From assembly GCA_048772705.1 (NCBI GenBank), contig JBLWGC010000216.1:62001-126000 (forward strand): DNA of 64,000 bases, written 5' to 3'. Made by a program: the position numbers and the translations under genes. The stretch is from Leidyana gryllorum EB-2025a (taxonomy: Eukaryota > Apicomplexa). The notes beneath the pieces were generated by a model. It saw only the letters and a list, made by a program, of their open reading frames with translations, had not been told where the DNA came from and did no database searches. Positions 21,428 to 31,430 of this stretch are shown here, piece by piece; positions within the stretch are counted from its first letter, which is position 1; each line of letters starts with the position of its first letter.

Positions 21428-21972
21428 TCTTCCTCTTCATCTGCCTGTGCTGCGGCCTCAGCAGCTTTTGGTTTCTTATCATCAGAGGGCATTTCCCAGC
21501 CTGAGAGGCCTTCATCTTGTCTTGTGACCAGACTTGCCGCCACACTGCGACCATAATCCAATATTATAATGACAAGAACCGCGATCAATGTGTAGAGGGT
21601 CATCATGGTGATATTGCCAGCCGAAGTGTCGAAATTGGAGTTCTTCTTGAAGATCAGATAGAACCACTGTATCCATTGTGCGATTAAGCTGAGGATGACA
21701 GCTAATTCCAAAATAGCCAGTAGTGATTGGTACTTGCTCGTCCAACTTGAGTTCTTGGCGTTCGCCACGATTATACCCAGTATTCCGGATATCAGGAAAC
21801 ACACATCCACAATTATGGCGATGATGGCCCACGCGTCCAGTTTGGTCGCCGTCAATGCCAACGCCAGCGCAAAGCCGCCGTACAGAAAGAGTGCACAACT
21901 AATAATGATCACTCCCAGTGACAGAGGGAGACACATGAAGCATTTTTGCTTATCAGAGTCGGGCTCGAACAT
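21418..21972 (-). CDS. Four-TM membrane protein, unknown
   Basis: A single exon of 184 aa starting MFEPDSDKQKCFMCLPLSLG. Four hydrophobic segments are visible: GVIIISCALFLYGGFALALA, AIIAIIVDVCFLISGILGII, LLAILELAVILSLIAQW and TLYTLIAVLVIIILDYG. A soluble C-terminal tail ends in an acidic Ala/Glu/Lys cluster. The topology resembles MARVEL/LAPTM-type four-TM proteins, but no specific motif confirms this. The coding end overlaps the L1-domain gene end by 10 nt. The frame stays open upstream to a GTG at 22026, but the ATG at 21972 is preferred. The next upstream gene ends 47 nt before it. Confidence 0.7.
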   Translation of the reverse strand: MFEPDSDKQKCFMCLPLSLGVIIISCALFLYGGFALALALTATKLDAWAIIAIIVDVCFLISGILGIIVANAKNSSWTSKYQSLLAILELAVILSLIAQWIQWFYLIFKKNSNFDTSAGNITMMTLYTLIAVLVIIILDYGRSVAASLVTRQDEGLSGWEMPSDDKKPKAAEAAAQADEEEDYE

Positions 21973-22019
21973 TCTCCTCCTCTCGCATGCAGCGTGGGTG
22001 CACTCAGCTGGTGCCCTTC

Positions 22020-22803
22020 CTACCACCGCTCAATCACTGGGGTGATGTACCATCGACTCAGACAGTCTTGGGGGATCTGTTCCGATCCCGTCTGCTGCTC
22101 CGTGGTTGGTTCTGGTGGTAATAAGCTATCCAGATATTCGGCTTTGGGTGCTAGTCCTCGAGGCGACTCGCTTCGTCCCTTATGCGTTCTGGAGTGAAGA
22201 TACATGCGTGAGTAGCCAGCCTCTCCGTCTCACTCACTGTGTATCGGCAGCGTCACCGGGGTAAAGGGCAGGTTTTGTCTGGCTCTCCATCAGCAATTTG
22301 ACCCCCTGCAAGGGTAGTCGATTGTGTTATAGCAGAGTGTGGCGTCACCATACATTGGAGGAGATAGCCGAGACGTGGATCCACACACCCGGTATCCATT
22401 GACTGTCGCTCATCCGTACACTGTCCAATACAACCAGTGTTTTTATCTCAATCTCATTCTTTGGAACACTTCACATACCAATTATTGTAGTCCTCCATCG
22501 AGTCGAATCGGACGCACACCCAATTGCATCCCTCATTTCGGGCTGTAGGCACAGCGAGTAGAGGAAAGATTGCGACTTCAGCTCACCTTCCTCAACGATT
22601 CGGCCGCAGCGCTGCTCAGTCAGGTTTCTGATAGCGGGCCAGTGCTCTGCGATGACACTGGAAAGCAAATGCTCGGAGCTCGATTCTCTTTACCCGACTA
22701 GTTGCACCCAGTAGTGGGTGTCCGATGCTTTGCGAACTGATGTTGGTGGGGCACCTCGCCGGTGGATACCGTCACTGACTTCGGTGACTTTATTTTGAGA
22801 CAT
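22020..22803 (-). CDS. Possible Nup35/Nup53-type RRM nucleoporin
   Basis: Six short exons (22803-22694, 22657-22587, 22542-22479, 22420-22354, 22305-22238, 22188-22020) keep the frame through introns of 36, 44, 58, 48 and 49 nt and give 182 aa. The middle reads HYWVQLVGVIAEHWPAI, then CGRIVEEARNEGCNWVCVRF, which parallels the MPPN (Nup35-type RRM) pattern of WVTVFGF, a periodic helix, then GNWMHIRYxS. A Pro/Ser tail follows. MPPN proteins are nuclear pore components. The match is judged by eye and is partial, and the protein is shorter than animal Nup35, so the family call is tentative while the gene itself is well supported. Confidence 0.55.
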
Positions 22804-22875
22804 TGTGACTTCAATTTGTGACTAATGTTCTGCAAACTATGGGGTCACAAGTGTCCACACATAACAACCCTGCGC

Positions 22876-24077
22876 ATGGGTCAGGTATTCCTGGCGTCAA
22901 CCCGACAAGCAGTGAGAGAAAGTGACTCGTACCTTAATGTCTATTTGGGTTTTGGGTTATCAGCGTATCTCGCAACCGATGGTTTGACTAACAATGAACT
23001 TGCCTTACATCCTGCGACAGAGCATCCGAGTAAGCCAGCCGTCCTTACCGCTCCCCTTACATCTTGTTCCAGAGATAGCTTACGGGGTGGGCCGAAAAGG
23101 GGCGGGTTGCATTCCGGCAGTCCCAACGGAGGTGGGAGACGTCAAAGGCGAAGACTCCAAGGCTCTCAAAGAGCCCGAATGTGATACTGTGACATGTGTC
23201 TTCACTTGGACACATGGGGGACATTCTGTATTTCTCACCGGGAGCTTCACTGAATGGTCCACAGACAGGAAGATCCCACTTGTCAAAGCAGGCCACGAGT
23301 TTGTGACAGTACAAGAGCTCAAGCGAGGTCGACATCTATACAAGTTTATTGGTAATGGAAAGCTCATATCAAATTCAATCATCCCTTCTCAGTTGACGAT
23401 GTATGGAAATACGCCCCCGATCAAGAGACTGCAACTGATGAGAATGGTCACGTGAACAACATTATTGATGTCTCGAGCCATCAACGATTTGACTATCATG
23501 TTACTTCTGACTTAGAAACAATGCGAAGGTCGCAGTTCCATCAATATATTCCCGATACCAACGAGTACACATCGGATGCCCCTCAAATCCCAGTTCTCTT
23601 CAGCAAGACGTAAGGTTCGATGGATCTTCCCTCACATCAGCTTCATCAATCTCAGAGCGTGTCCAGCGTCCGACCCCCCTCCGAGAATGACCGCCCCTTT
23701 ACATAGTGTGGCTAATCACCTCTACCATGATACCTTAGCCCCTAACATCTTCGGGTGAGCAGCTCCACCCGATCCCAATTATTTATGGACTTGTTGCAGT
23801 CCACATATCTCAGTTGTGGCCACGACGCACCGATGGCGCGGAGGGGACCGCTACAATATGGTCACCCAAAAGTAAGAACATTACACCTTTCAAACTATGA
23901 ATTGGCATTAGGCATTGTACATCTGTTCTGGTCACTCTCAACCCGCTATTCCTCACCGCTGCTCCTCATGCCGTGCACGAATACGCACCGCCAGATGCAT
24001 TGCGGGAGCTCATCACTAAACAGTTCTTGAAGAAGATGGGAATTCAATCCACCAACACCACATCCGCACCCAAATGA
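22876..24077 (+). CDS. PRKAB: AMPK/SNF1 beta subunit with CBM48
   Basis: Six exons (22876-23029, 23073-23351, 23393-23609, 23656-23754, 23800-23871, 23912-24077) give 328 aa. The glycogen-binding CBM48 domain shows TWTHGGHSVFLTGSFTEW, RGRHLYKFIVDDVWKY and HVNNIIDVSS. The C-terminal ASC domain shows APLHSVANHLYHD, VVATTHRWRG and a late LTKQFL-like end (LITKQFLKKMG). The beta subunit scaffolds AMPK and tethers it to alpha-glucan. The start is uncertain: MGQ at 22876 would allow N-myristoylation as in animal beta subunits, but the frame is open to an ATG at 22825 and a 5' intron is possible. Its stop lies 6 nt from the stop of the opposite gene. Confidence 0.88.
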
Positions 24078-24083
24078 GTCGAT

Positions 24084-24496
24084 TCAGTATTGATCATGAT
24101 GATTGCGGATGGTCTTGCTGCGTAGCCGACGCAGGGCGTTCTCAGGGCTCGCCCTTTTCACCTCAACCCACTGCTCGTGTATTCGTGTGTGCCATCGTAT
24201 ACAAGCTATATCCTACCTGTCCTCGAATGAAATGGCTGTTGAAGTGATTCATCACAAGATCGACACTTTCAGCGTTCTCAAACTCTGCAAAGCCAAACCC
24301 ACGACCACTGCCGTCGCGATTGGTCATTATCACACAGTCTACCAAACGGCCGAAAGCAGCAAAGTACTTGTGCAATTCTTGCCTCGAAGCAGCTGGTGGC
24401 AAGTTACCAACCTATGAACGCCAATGACAACTGTCTATATTGTCCCCAACTCACGAAGATTTTCTCAGTTCTGAATTCAGGGATAGGATACTCCAT
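24084..24496 (-). CDS. Single-RRM RNA-binding protein
   Basis: Exons 24496-24455, 24411-24217 and 24170-24084 give 107 aa. It starts MEYPIPEFRTEKIF and joins across intron 1 to complete RNP2 (KIFVGNLPP). RNP1 reads GRGFGFAEF. The last exon supplies the beta-4 strand (WVEVKRASPEN). The order and spacing match an hnRNP/Musashi-type RRM with almost nothing else, so the protein is a minimal one-domain RNA binder. The intron-2 acceptor (AG at 24171) was chosen because it alone restores the beta-4 strand. Confidence 0.85.
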
Positions 24497-24602
24497 CATA
24501 TACGATAAAAGAAGGCTAGATGCCCAACTATATAAGAGTACCGAGTATGTAACTCGTCAATCAGATTATGTTTTCCGCCATACAGCTAGACGATCTTTTA
24601 CG

Positions 24603-26252
24603 CTACATCAATTTCGGCCCCAACTCTCCAACCGCAGCAGCCTTGCGAGCTTCGTGACTTGAGATAGCAGCTTCCATTGCGTTCACACGGGCCACACATG
24701 CCTTTCGGGCTTGCACCAACTGCTGGGCTTGCAACTGCATATCCTCGATGGTGACGTTGGGGCGTTCACTCTTCTGCTCTTCGCCACCAGACATACTCCC
24801 AATAGACTTCGGAGGGTTCAGAGAGGCCTCCTGTGCTTGCGCACGACGAGCCGTCAAAGACTCAATCATCCCAGGGGGCGGGCCTAACTCGTCCTCCTCT
24901 CGCTTCTGACGAGCTTCACGTAAATTCTGAGCCATTTCATCCGGGATCTGAGGCCCTTGGGGCTTTGTGCGGCTAATTGGAGCTGGTAATTTGCTCTTCT
25001 CCTCAGACTCTAGCTGGTCCCGACCTGCCTTTTGACTTCTATTCTCCTCGTCCGCGTCCCTGTGCCTCCGACCGTGCGAACTAATCGATTCCGCATGACG
25101 TCGGCTTCGGTGGCCGTCTTCTGATGTTGAGATTGACCGCCTTCTATGGGGACGGCGAGAGTCATTGTCATCCTCGCGATTGTCATATCGCCCTTTACTT
25201 GACACCTTTCCTCTTTTACTTGAGTGGCGCTCGTCATATGAATCCTCATCATGACGACGCCGATGGCGCCTGTCCTTTTCGTCTTCCACATGCCGCGACC
25301 GCTCTCTCCGCGGCGATACTGCGGTCCGACGACGGGTGTCATCACGCCGGCGATGGCGGTCACGGCCCTCTGATCCACTCTCCTCTCGGTCAACATTCTC
25401 CAATCGGCGCCTTGTCCGTCTTTCGCTGGGCTCATCATCATGATGTGCACGCTTCCGTTTCCTCTTGTGACCATCTTCATCTATGGATGCTTTGCGATGT
25501 CTGTGGCTCCGTTTCGCCGTCGCATCACCATCAGAATCAGTGAAGAGGTCAGCGTCCCTATGCTTTCTCCGCCGCTCTTTTTCCTTCTTGTGGCGCTCCA
25601 GCCGTCGTTCCAGCTTCTCTATGCGGGCCAAGTGTGCAGCTTCTCGCTCCTCTTGCTCCAGCATCTCTTGGGCTCGCAGGATGGGGTTTGATTGTACCGT
25701 CCGCTTATGTTGAGCTTCTGCTTGACGTATGGCGAACATGGGGTCCTCTCTCATCTTTCGCAGAAGATCCTCATTCCCAGCAGGACCTCCCCGACCGAGC
25801 ATGAGCGAGCCAGCTGCCCCTCCTTGCTTTAGCTCCTTGACTCTCTTGACGTCCTCGTCTTTCGCTGCTGGTGCTGCTTTCTCGCCCAAAAGGTACTTCT
25901 CTTGATCAGCAGCTTGCTGTTGGAGCGGACTGCGATGATACATCCAGTCTAGCTTCGCATCCGTTATTTGCCGAGCTATGTGTGCCGGAATATCATCCCC
26001 AAGAGTGGTGTTTTCGCTCACCCACTGGGTGCCCTGGTTTGTGGCATGGTCCCCAGCATAGTGGGCGCGTCTAAGCTCCTCAATATTCGACTCCTGCTGC
26101 CTTTGTTCGTGTAATTCCTGCTGACGACGCTGGGCAGCTGCGTGCTGGTTCTCCACCATCCAGACACGCTCGAGATTCCGGAAACTGCCAACATGGAAAG
26201 GCTTATGGTTGATAAAGGCGGCAGACTTCTGCCCAATCTTGCCCATATACAT
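24603..26252 (-). CDS. CWC25: Pre-mRNA splicing factor CWC25
   Basis: A single exon of 549 aa. The N-terminal CIR/Cwc25 region shows NHKPFHVGSFRNLERVW, then a charged helix with QRRQQELHEQRQQE, and LDWMYHRSPLQ followed by YLLGEKAA, the order seen in Cwc25. The C-terminal half is Arg/Asp/His/Ser-rich (RS/RD-like low complexity), typical of splicing factors. Cwc25 acts at the first transesterification step together with the Prp2-remodelled spliceosome. It is one of several spliceosome genes here. The frame opens with ATG TAT ATG, so residue 1 or 3 could be the start. The long single exon is unusual in this intron-rich region. Confidence 0.88.
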   Translation of the reverse strand: MYMGKIGQKSAAFINHKPFHVGSFRNLERVWMVENQHAAAQRRQQELHEQRQQESNIEELRRAHYAGDHATNQGTQWVSENTTLGDDIPAHIARQITDAKLDWMYHRSPLQQQAADQEKYLLGEKAAPAAKDEDVKRVKELKQGGAAGSLMLGRGGPAGNEDLLRKMREDPMFAIRQAEAQHKRTVQSNPILRAQEMLEQEEREAAHLARIEKLERRLERHKKEKERRRKHRDADLFTDSDGDATAKRSHRHRKASIDEDGHKRKRKRAHHDDEPSERRTRRRLENVDREESGSEGRDRHRRRDDTRRRTAVSPRRERSRHVEDEKDRRHRRRHDEDSYDERHSSKRGKVSSKGRYDNREDDNDSRRPHRRRSISTSEDGHRSRRHAESISSHGRRHRDADEENRSQKAGRDQLESEEKSKLPAPISRTKPQGPQIPDEMAQNLREARQKREEDELGPPPGMIESLTARRAQAQEASLNPPKSIGSMSGGEEQKSERPNVTIEDMQLQAQQLVQARKACVARVNAMEAAISSHEARKAAAVGELGPKLM

Positions 26253-26341
26253 CCTGGCGAGCCTTGAAGTGCACTTCTGCTACATATACCGATGAGTGTG
26301 TCCACCAAAAAAAGCGTGTGCTACTTATCGCAGCCCCGCAA

Positions 26342-27621
26342 ATGAAGGTGGCGGTGCTGCTAATTATTGTCTTCAATGTTGCTAGTGGGTTTAGATTATC
26401 CCCACAAGGCTCAGTGATCATCCCCGTCGCACCATCGAACATTGGCGGCTTGGATACCCATAGTGAAAAAATAGACCATGCAGGAGGAACTGAAGAAGTG
26501 CTAGCCAAAGGTCTGACATCTGTGTTACAAAGTGACGCAGAAGCTACACATAATGGTGCGTTATTAGTGTGTCTCGCTTCAGTCTTCGTGTGCAGAACAC
26601 AATATTGGGGAAGAGGCACTTCGTACTGCAACGTTACGATCTCAGAGTCTGCTAACGCAGGGAGCAGAGAAAGATGCATTGAGTGGTAGGATTTGGCACA
26701 CTGTGCACGTATTATGCTGTGTGTGACTACCAGCCACTATCGCTGAGAGGAAGGCGGAGCATGAGCTCAATGTGGAGAAGGAAGAAGGTAGGTAAACTTC
26801 GGTGTCGGTGGGTTAGGTCGCTCAGATGCGCACAAATTGCGAATGGAGGAAGCCCGAAATGAAAGACAAGAGGAAGAGGTTAGTGGTCAGTGTACTTCTG
26901 AATGTTGCTTTTGTGCAGGACGCCCATACGATAGATAAGTTAGCTGACGAGGAAGCGCATTTGGCCTCCATAGAAACAGGTGATCAATCTCAGATGTCGT
27001 GCGACGACCAGTTCGCAGCTTTGGACGGGAAGATCCGATCCAGTGAACACGCCCTTTTGGACCTAGAACACGAAGGTGCTGCCGAACTCGAGGAACAGGA
27101 AGCTCATCACAGCATCGCCCTACAAAGAGCAATAGCTCATGCTAAGGTTGGTTTGATAATCGCTCGTCAGATTTCTCATCCGTGCAGGAGCTGCAAGCTA
27201 ACGGCGAGCTCGAACATCTTCCGACCAGTCCCGTAAGCGACTCTTTTCTCGCTCTGATCAGCGATCACTCTCCCAGGAGCATATTTTGCGTCAAATGGAG
27301 GAATGCGAAGTGGAGATGGAGGTGCCAGTGGAGGCTGAAGCTGAGGCGGAGCCTGATGAGCTGCAAGAACTGGAGGTAAGATATTCACTGCAAGATGCCG
27401 TACTTGTGATTTTCACACTCAAGGATGAACTTGGAGCCGATGAAGTCAAGGCAGAGGTGGAGCTGGAGCACCCCGATTGTATTCCCGCGGTGGATGAGAA
27501 ATCAGTGCGGGACCTCCTCTCTGAAGCAGATGCTGTCCCACCCGAGGACCCGGAGACTCAAGAAGCGATCGGGGAAGGTGTGCTGGCCGAAGAAGATGAG
27601 GCAGCTAATGCTGATTTTTGA
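26342..27621 (+). CDS. Secreted acidic coiled-coil-like protein
   Basis: Eight exons (26342-26555, 26596-26685, 26734-26787, 26826-26878, 26919-27146, 27188-27232, 27277-27375, 27424-27621) give 326 aa. The start is a clear signal peptide (MKVAVLLIIVFNVASGF). The rest is rich in Glu, Ala, Leu and His, with heptad-like stretches (ERKAEHELNVEKEE, EEAEAEAEPDEL-like acidic runs) and no Cys-rich domain. The last intron (27376-27423) is 48 nt, a multiple of three and open, so it may be retained. An in-frame ATG at 26264 exists, but the one at 26342 gives the signal peptide. The stop codon abuts the stop of the opposite gene. Confidence 0.7.
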
Positions 27622-28440
27622 TCATATTTCACTCTCCTGAGTGGAAGGTACCTCTTCTTGAGATCGAACGGTGGGGCCCTCAGACACAGGTTCTGCTGAC
27701 GGGAGTCTTCGATGCGCTCTGTGGGGTCTGGCGTTCGCAGTGTGAAAGTTTGCGGCGAGTTGGTCATCATCAGCTCCCTCTTCAAAGTAACTGAATACAA
27801 ATCTCGCCAGTAGGAAAGGCATATGCTGCATGAAGACTGGGTAGGGTTGGGAAGCGTATGGCAGATCCCACAATGGCACCGCTTTCAGGTTGTAGCCTTC
27901 CGGAACGTGAAAGGCGCATTCAGGGGGTAGTTGCACTTGATATAGCCGTATTTGCTCGCGAGGACGGGTACAGTGGGTTGGTAAGTAGGGCATTGGGTGT
28001 CCCAGGTCGTTCGCCCCTGTCACCCAGAGGCTGCCGAGAAACTCTCCGACGGTCGCTTGGAACTGTGTTGGTGGAAAGTTCTCTTTGGGGTCGTAGCTAG
28101 TGGCAGGCTTCAGGTAGAGGTTGAGACGATCTTGGAGGACTTGACGATAGTTTGCGCCAGGGTGGGACGATGTAGCGAAGAGTCCCGATACATCTGGGCC
28201 TCCATTTACTCTGGGTTTTTGGAGGATGAGGATATGTGGAGTCAGCCATCGATGGGCAAGCATAACGCCAGCCAGGGTGGTTCTCATCCCTTTTCGGAAG
28301 AAGGCAGCATTGCGTTTGGCTGCGTCGTCAGCTGGGCAAAGAGACATTTTCTTGACTTGGGCTTGATTGACAACCTCGTAGCCATCCTGAGGGTAGAGTC
28401 TCCATTCGCATTGTTCAGATGTTTCATGATGAGCGGACAT
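27622..28440 (-). CDS. NUDT21: Cleavage factor Im 25-kDa subunit (CFIm25)
   Basis: A single exon of 272 aa from the ATG at 28440. The family marks are clear: WRLYPQDGYEV near the start, AAFFRKGMRTTLAGVMLAHR, HILILQKP, then THCTRPREQIRLYQVQLPP, VPEGYNLKAVPLWDLP and PFLLARFVFSYFEEG. CFIm25 binds UGUA in pre-mRNA and directs poly(A) site choice; its Nudix fold is catalytically dead. Here the loop that would hold the Nudix box is diverged (GGPDVSGLFATSSHPG). A C-terminal Pro/Ser/Glu tail of about 45 residues is added relative to the human protein. The gene lies 24 nt below the DUF3228 gene on the same strand. Confidence 0.92.
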   Translation of the reverse strand: MSAHHETSEQCEWRLYPQDGYEVVNQAQVKKMSLCPADDAAKRNAAFFRKGMRTTLAGVMLAHRWLTPHILILQKPRVNGGPDVSGLFATSSHPGANYRQVLQDRLNLYLKPATSYDPKENFPPTQFQATVGEFLGSLWVTGANDLGHPMPYLPTHCTRPREQIRLYQVQLPPECAFHVPEGYNLKAVPLWDLPYASQPYPVFMQHMPFLLARFVFSYFEEGADDDQLAANFHTANARPHRAHRRLPSAEPVSEGPTVRSQEEVPSTQESEI

Positions 28441-28464
28441 TGTCAAAATTCCTTTTTTGGTTGA

Positions 28465-29355
28465 TCAGATGTTCCTACAGCCCAGTTCTATGTGGGCTTC
28501 CCAGTACTCTACGCTGGCTGAGTACTTTGTACGGTCGATGTCGACCCCGCTTCCTCCCTCAGAGATGAGTGCATTTCGCATCATAGTGATAGGTTGCATG
28601 GGAGTTTCGTAGTCCTCCAATTGAAACTAATGGCAAGAGTGTTGTGGGCTCTAGGGAGTGCGTCCACCTACTTTGAGACTTATCAGGTAGTAATCCGCGG
28701 GCTCGAGGTGATCAGCTATGGCCAATGGAAGGTATTATTGGCGTGTGGCCCGTCTTACCTGACTGTTTCATAGCTTGATACTCCTTGAGAATTTGTTCGC
28801 GACTGTAGAGGATGCAGTCTGGATGTGTGGACTGTGAGAAAGGTCGGAGAGACAGGAAAGTCTTACCAATATACTTTGCGGCGAATTGACGTAAGTCGAA
28901 ACCTTCATTCTTGAGGTCCTCAACCTCTACCCAGCGTGATAGCACTGCTAGTTCTTCGGGACGACGGCTTTTGTAACCGCACCTGAGAGGAAAGTGTATG
29001 TGAGCTTTGAGAGTGGCGTTGTATGGAGACTCACTTGGACAGTTTGCGAACTTCGGGAGAGATATTGATAGCAGAAGCGTAGAGTGGATAGGGGTTGGGA
29101 AGGAACAAGTGTTTGCAGAAAGGGGCATAGCCGTCTTTCAGTTGTGATGGAGAGACAAAGTTATCCCGGACATATTTCATAAAGGTGTCTGAAGTGAGGG
29201 GAATGGCCGTCTGCAGGTCGGGCAGGTCTCTGAACTCCTGGTCACTGATTGTGGGTTCAGTGAAAGACCGTTTCGCAAAGTCATCTGAAGTCAGTGTGAG
29301 AGTTGGGAGGAATCGACAGACGAGGCTCACCAAAGCCAATGGTGGGGAGTGTCAT
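28465..29355 (-). CDS. DUF3228-family protein
   Basis: Six exons (29355-29331, 29284-29035, 28982-28867, 28818-28759, 28715-28672, 28626-28465) give 218 aa. Recognisable DUF3228 blocks are GYAPFCKHLFLPN, RRPEELAVLSRW, DCILYSREQI, and the C-terminal PMQPITMMRNALISEGGSG followed by YSASVEYWEAH. The family is widespread in plants, algae and protists, and its function is not known. The acceptor after the short exon at 28867 was chosen (AG at 28819) because it restores DCILYSREQI. The ATG at 29355-29353 overlaps the TGA of CIA2 (ATGA), so the two genes share two bases. Confidence 0.88.
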
Positions 29356-29898
29356 TCCCAGGGTCGACAACAGCGCTCAATTTGCTCAACCTGAATAGGC
29401 AAAATTTGATTGGGAGTGAGGAAGACTGCTTACTATACTCCAGGACTCGCCTGCCGCAGCAACACGCTCTTTGTCCTGTGGAGAGAAGCGGTCCATAGTG
29501 AGGCGGCGGCTTACATACGTTGAGCTGACGGTTGACTGAGAGATTTGAGACTTAGTGACTATTGAGTATCTGTGCTTACTGTCCTTCCATTGGACGTGGC
29601 TGCCATTTTTGAGCAGAACTCGCAGGTGATAGGGGAAAGGTTTGGTGCGGAGATATTGGTTCGCACGATGCCATATAGCTAATCCAATGATGCTTGCCTT
29701 GCTACAGTGTTCAATGGTGGGTACAAATTCGATAGTTACAATGATGAGATCAGTCCTTGGAGTTTGAACACTCACAGAATTAGTCTCGTTTAACACTCCA
29801 AGTTCGTCTAAGGATCGATTGATGAATTCAGGGTCGCGTATATCGTACACTTCATAGTACACCTCTTTGACTAAACTAGCTATCGAGTCCGGGCTCAT
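29352..29898 (-). CDS. CIAO2: CIA2/MIP18 cytosolic iron-sulfur assembly factor
   Basis: Exons 29898-29580, 29535-29519 (17 nt), 29475-29434 and 29390-29352 give 138 aa. The MIP18/CIA2 pattern is clear: [51 protein letters not shown] and [20 protein letters not shown]2 is part of the targeting complex (with CIA1 and MMS19) that inserts Fe-S clusters into nuclear and cytosolic proteins; the Cys of the EHCS motif is the conserved reactive one. The micro-exon encodes INRQLN and is required to join the last conserved block. The 3' end overlaps the ATG of the DUF3228 gene by two bases. Confidence 0.9.
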
Positions 29899-29931
29899 GG
29901 CGGACCAGATGGTGGAATTTTTGTATTGGAG

Positions 29932-31419
29932 ATGGCAGTCGAGCCGAAGGCCGTAGTTGAGGACTTTGGCGATGAGGAGGAGTTGGACCCCACCCTCCTG
30001 GAGCTAATTGACTCTAAGACTATGCAATGGATATTCGTCGGAGGCAAAGGAGGTGTTGGCAAGACGACCACTTCTTGCAGTATCGCCATTCAGCTGGCCG
30101 CCAGGCGCAAGAACGTGAGCTTCCGACCCCTGACTGATTTGGACCTTCTGCTGCCTACAGGTCCTCATCATCTCTACTGACCCTGCGCACAATTTGTCTG
30201 ATGCGTTCAGTCAACAATTCAGCAACTCCCCAACACCGGTGCAGGGCTTTGAGAATCTTTTCGCTATGGTACGACGTCCCAATCGAAATGCTCGCGATCT
30301 CACCTTCTCCTCTATCCACAGGAGATCGACTCCAGCATGAAAGTGGACACAGCTTTCAAAGTGCAATCAGAGGATGATTTTGGACTCATGCGAATGATAC
30401 CCGAGCTCATGTCTGCGTTCCCGGGGGTCGACGAGGCTCTCGGATTTGCGCAACTCATGGAGTAAGTGTGTCGTTCTCCTCCTCATCTCCACCTCCAGAG
30501 CTGTGCAAACAATGAATTACTCTGTCATTGTATTCGACACCGCTCCAACCGGCCATACCCTTCGGCTGCTGTCTTTCCCCGACTTATTGGAGAAAGCCAC
30601 GAAGAAATTCCAGGAACTCAAGGACAGTTTACCCGGCGTCTTTTCGGTAAGTCGACGTCATTTCCAGTCAACACTCGCTCTTCTGCAGATGTTCGAGTCT
30701 ATGGGAAAGGCAGAAGACGGCTGGTCCTCCAAGTTTGACAACATGAGAGCGATCACCGCCTCCATCAGACAAGTGTTCAAGGATCCGTCCAGAACCACCT
30801 TTGTCTGTGTTTGTATCCCCGAGTTCCTCTCGCTATATGAGACGGAACGCTTAGTCCAAGAGTTGACAAAGTAAGCGACACCGAGCAATTCCCGGGAATG
30901 AAACTTCCTCCATCAGGAACGATATGGACGCATCTTATATTGTGGTGAATCAAATCCTTTTCCCCATCGGTGAGACAACTGTTCCAACACCTTCACTCAA
31001 AGGTTGGCAGAGGAGTGCAATGCCATCTTGCCGGACGAGTACGACCTCCCCAGAGCTTTAGAGGACGCAACCAGCGATCCCGCTGTCGCGGAACTCAAGA
31101 AAAAGTACGCTCTGGTGGTTAAGAAGGTGGGTGTCACCCCAATAGTACTGTGATCACGACGGTTGTTTCAGGCCTCCGCCTTGGAGAGAAGCCACGTGGC
31201 CAGACGGAAGATGCAGTCAAAGTATCTCGCTCAAATCAGGGATCTCTATGCGTACGACTTCCACGTTGGTAAGCTATCACTCGGCAAAGACTAAATTCCG
31301 ACTCACTCACTCATGCAGTCCCGATGCCGTTGCGCTCGGATGAGGTTCGCGGTCTCGAGAGCTTAATGGCGTTCGGAAAGGATCTGCTGTCCCCAAGGCC
31401 GCTTCCAATCATTGAGTGA
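29932..31419 (+). CDS. GET3: GET3/ASNA1 tail-anchored protein targeting ATPase
   Basis: Nine exons (29932-30114, 30161-30268, 30322-30461, 30499-30646, 30689-30870, 30917-30969, 31011-31126, 31172-31268, 31319-31419) give 375 aa. The deviant P-loop reads [14 protein letters not shown]; switch I gives [13 protein letters not shown], switch [15 protein letters not shown], and the adenine loop VVNQILFP. The protein delivers tail-anchored membrane proteins to the ER. The zinc CxxC pair of fungal and animal GET3 is not found; only one Cys (EECNAIL) remains near that site, and the region is replaced by a charged helix. The start lies 33 nt from the divergent CIA2 start. Confidence 0.93.
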
Positions 31420-31430
31420 GACATCAGGGG

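Noticed and set aside
21946-22197. Plus-strand ORF across 21946-22197
   Set aside because: It is antisense to two minus-strand genes with phased exons and better protein features.
29352-29355. Bacterial operon as explanation for the ATGA overlap
   Set aside because: Both genes are interrupted by GT-AG introns and belong to eukaryotic-type families, so bacterial origin or contamination is not supported.
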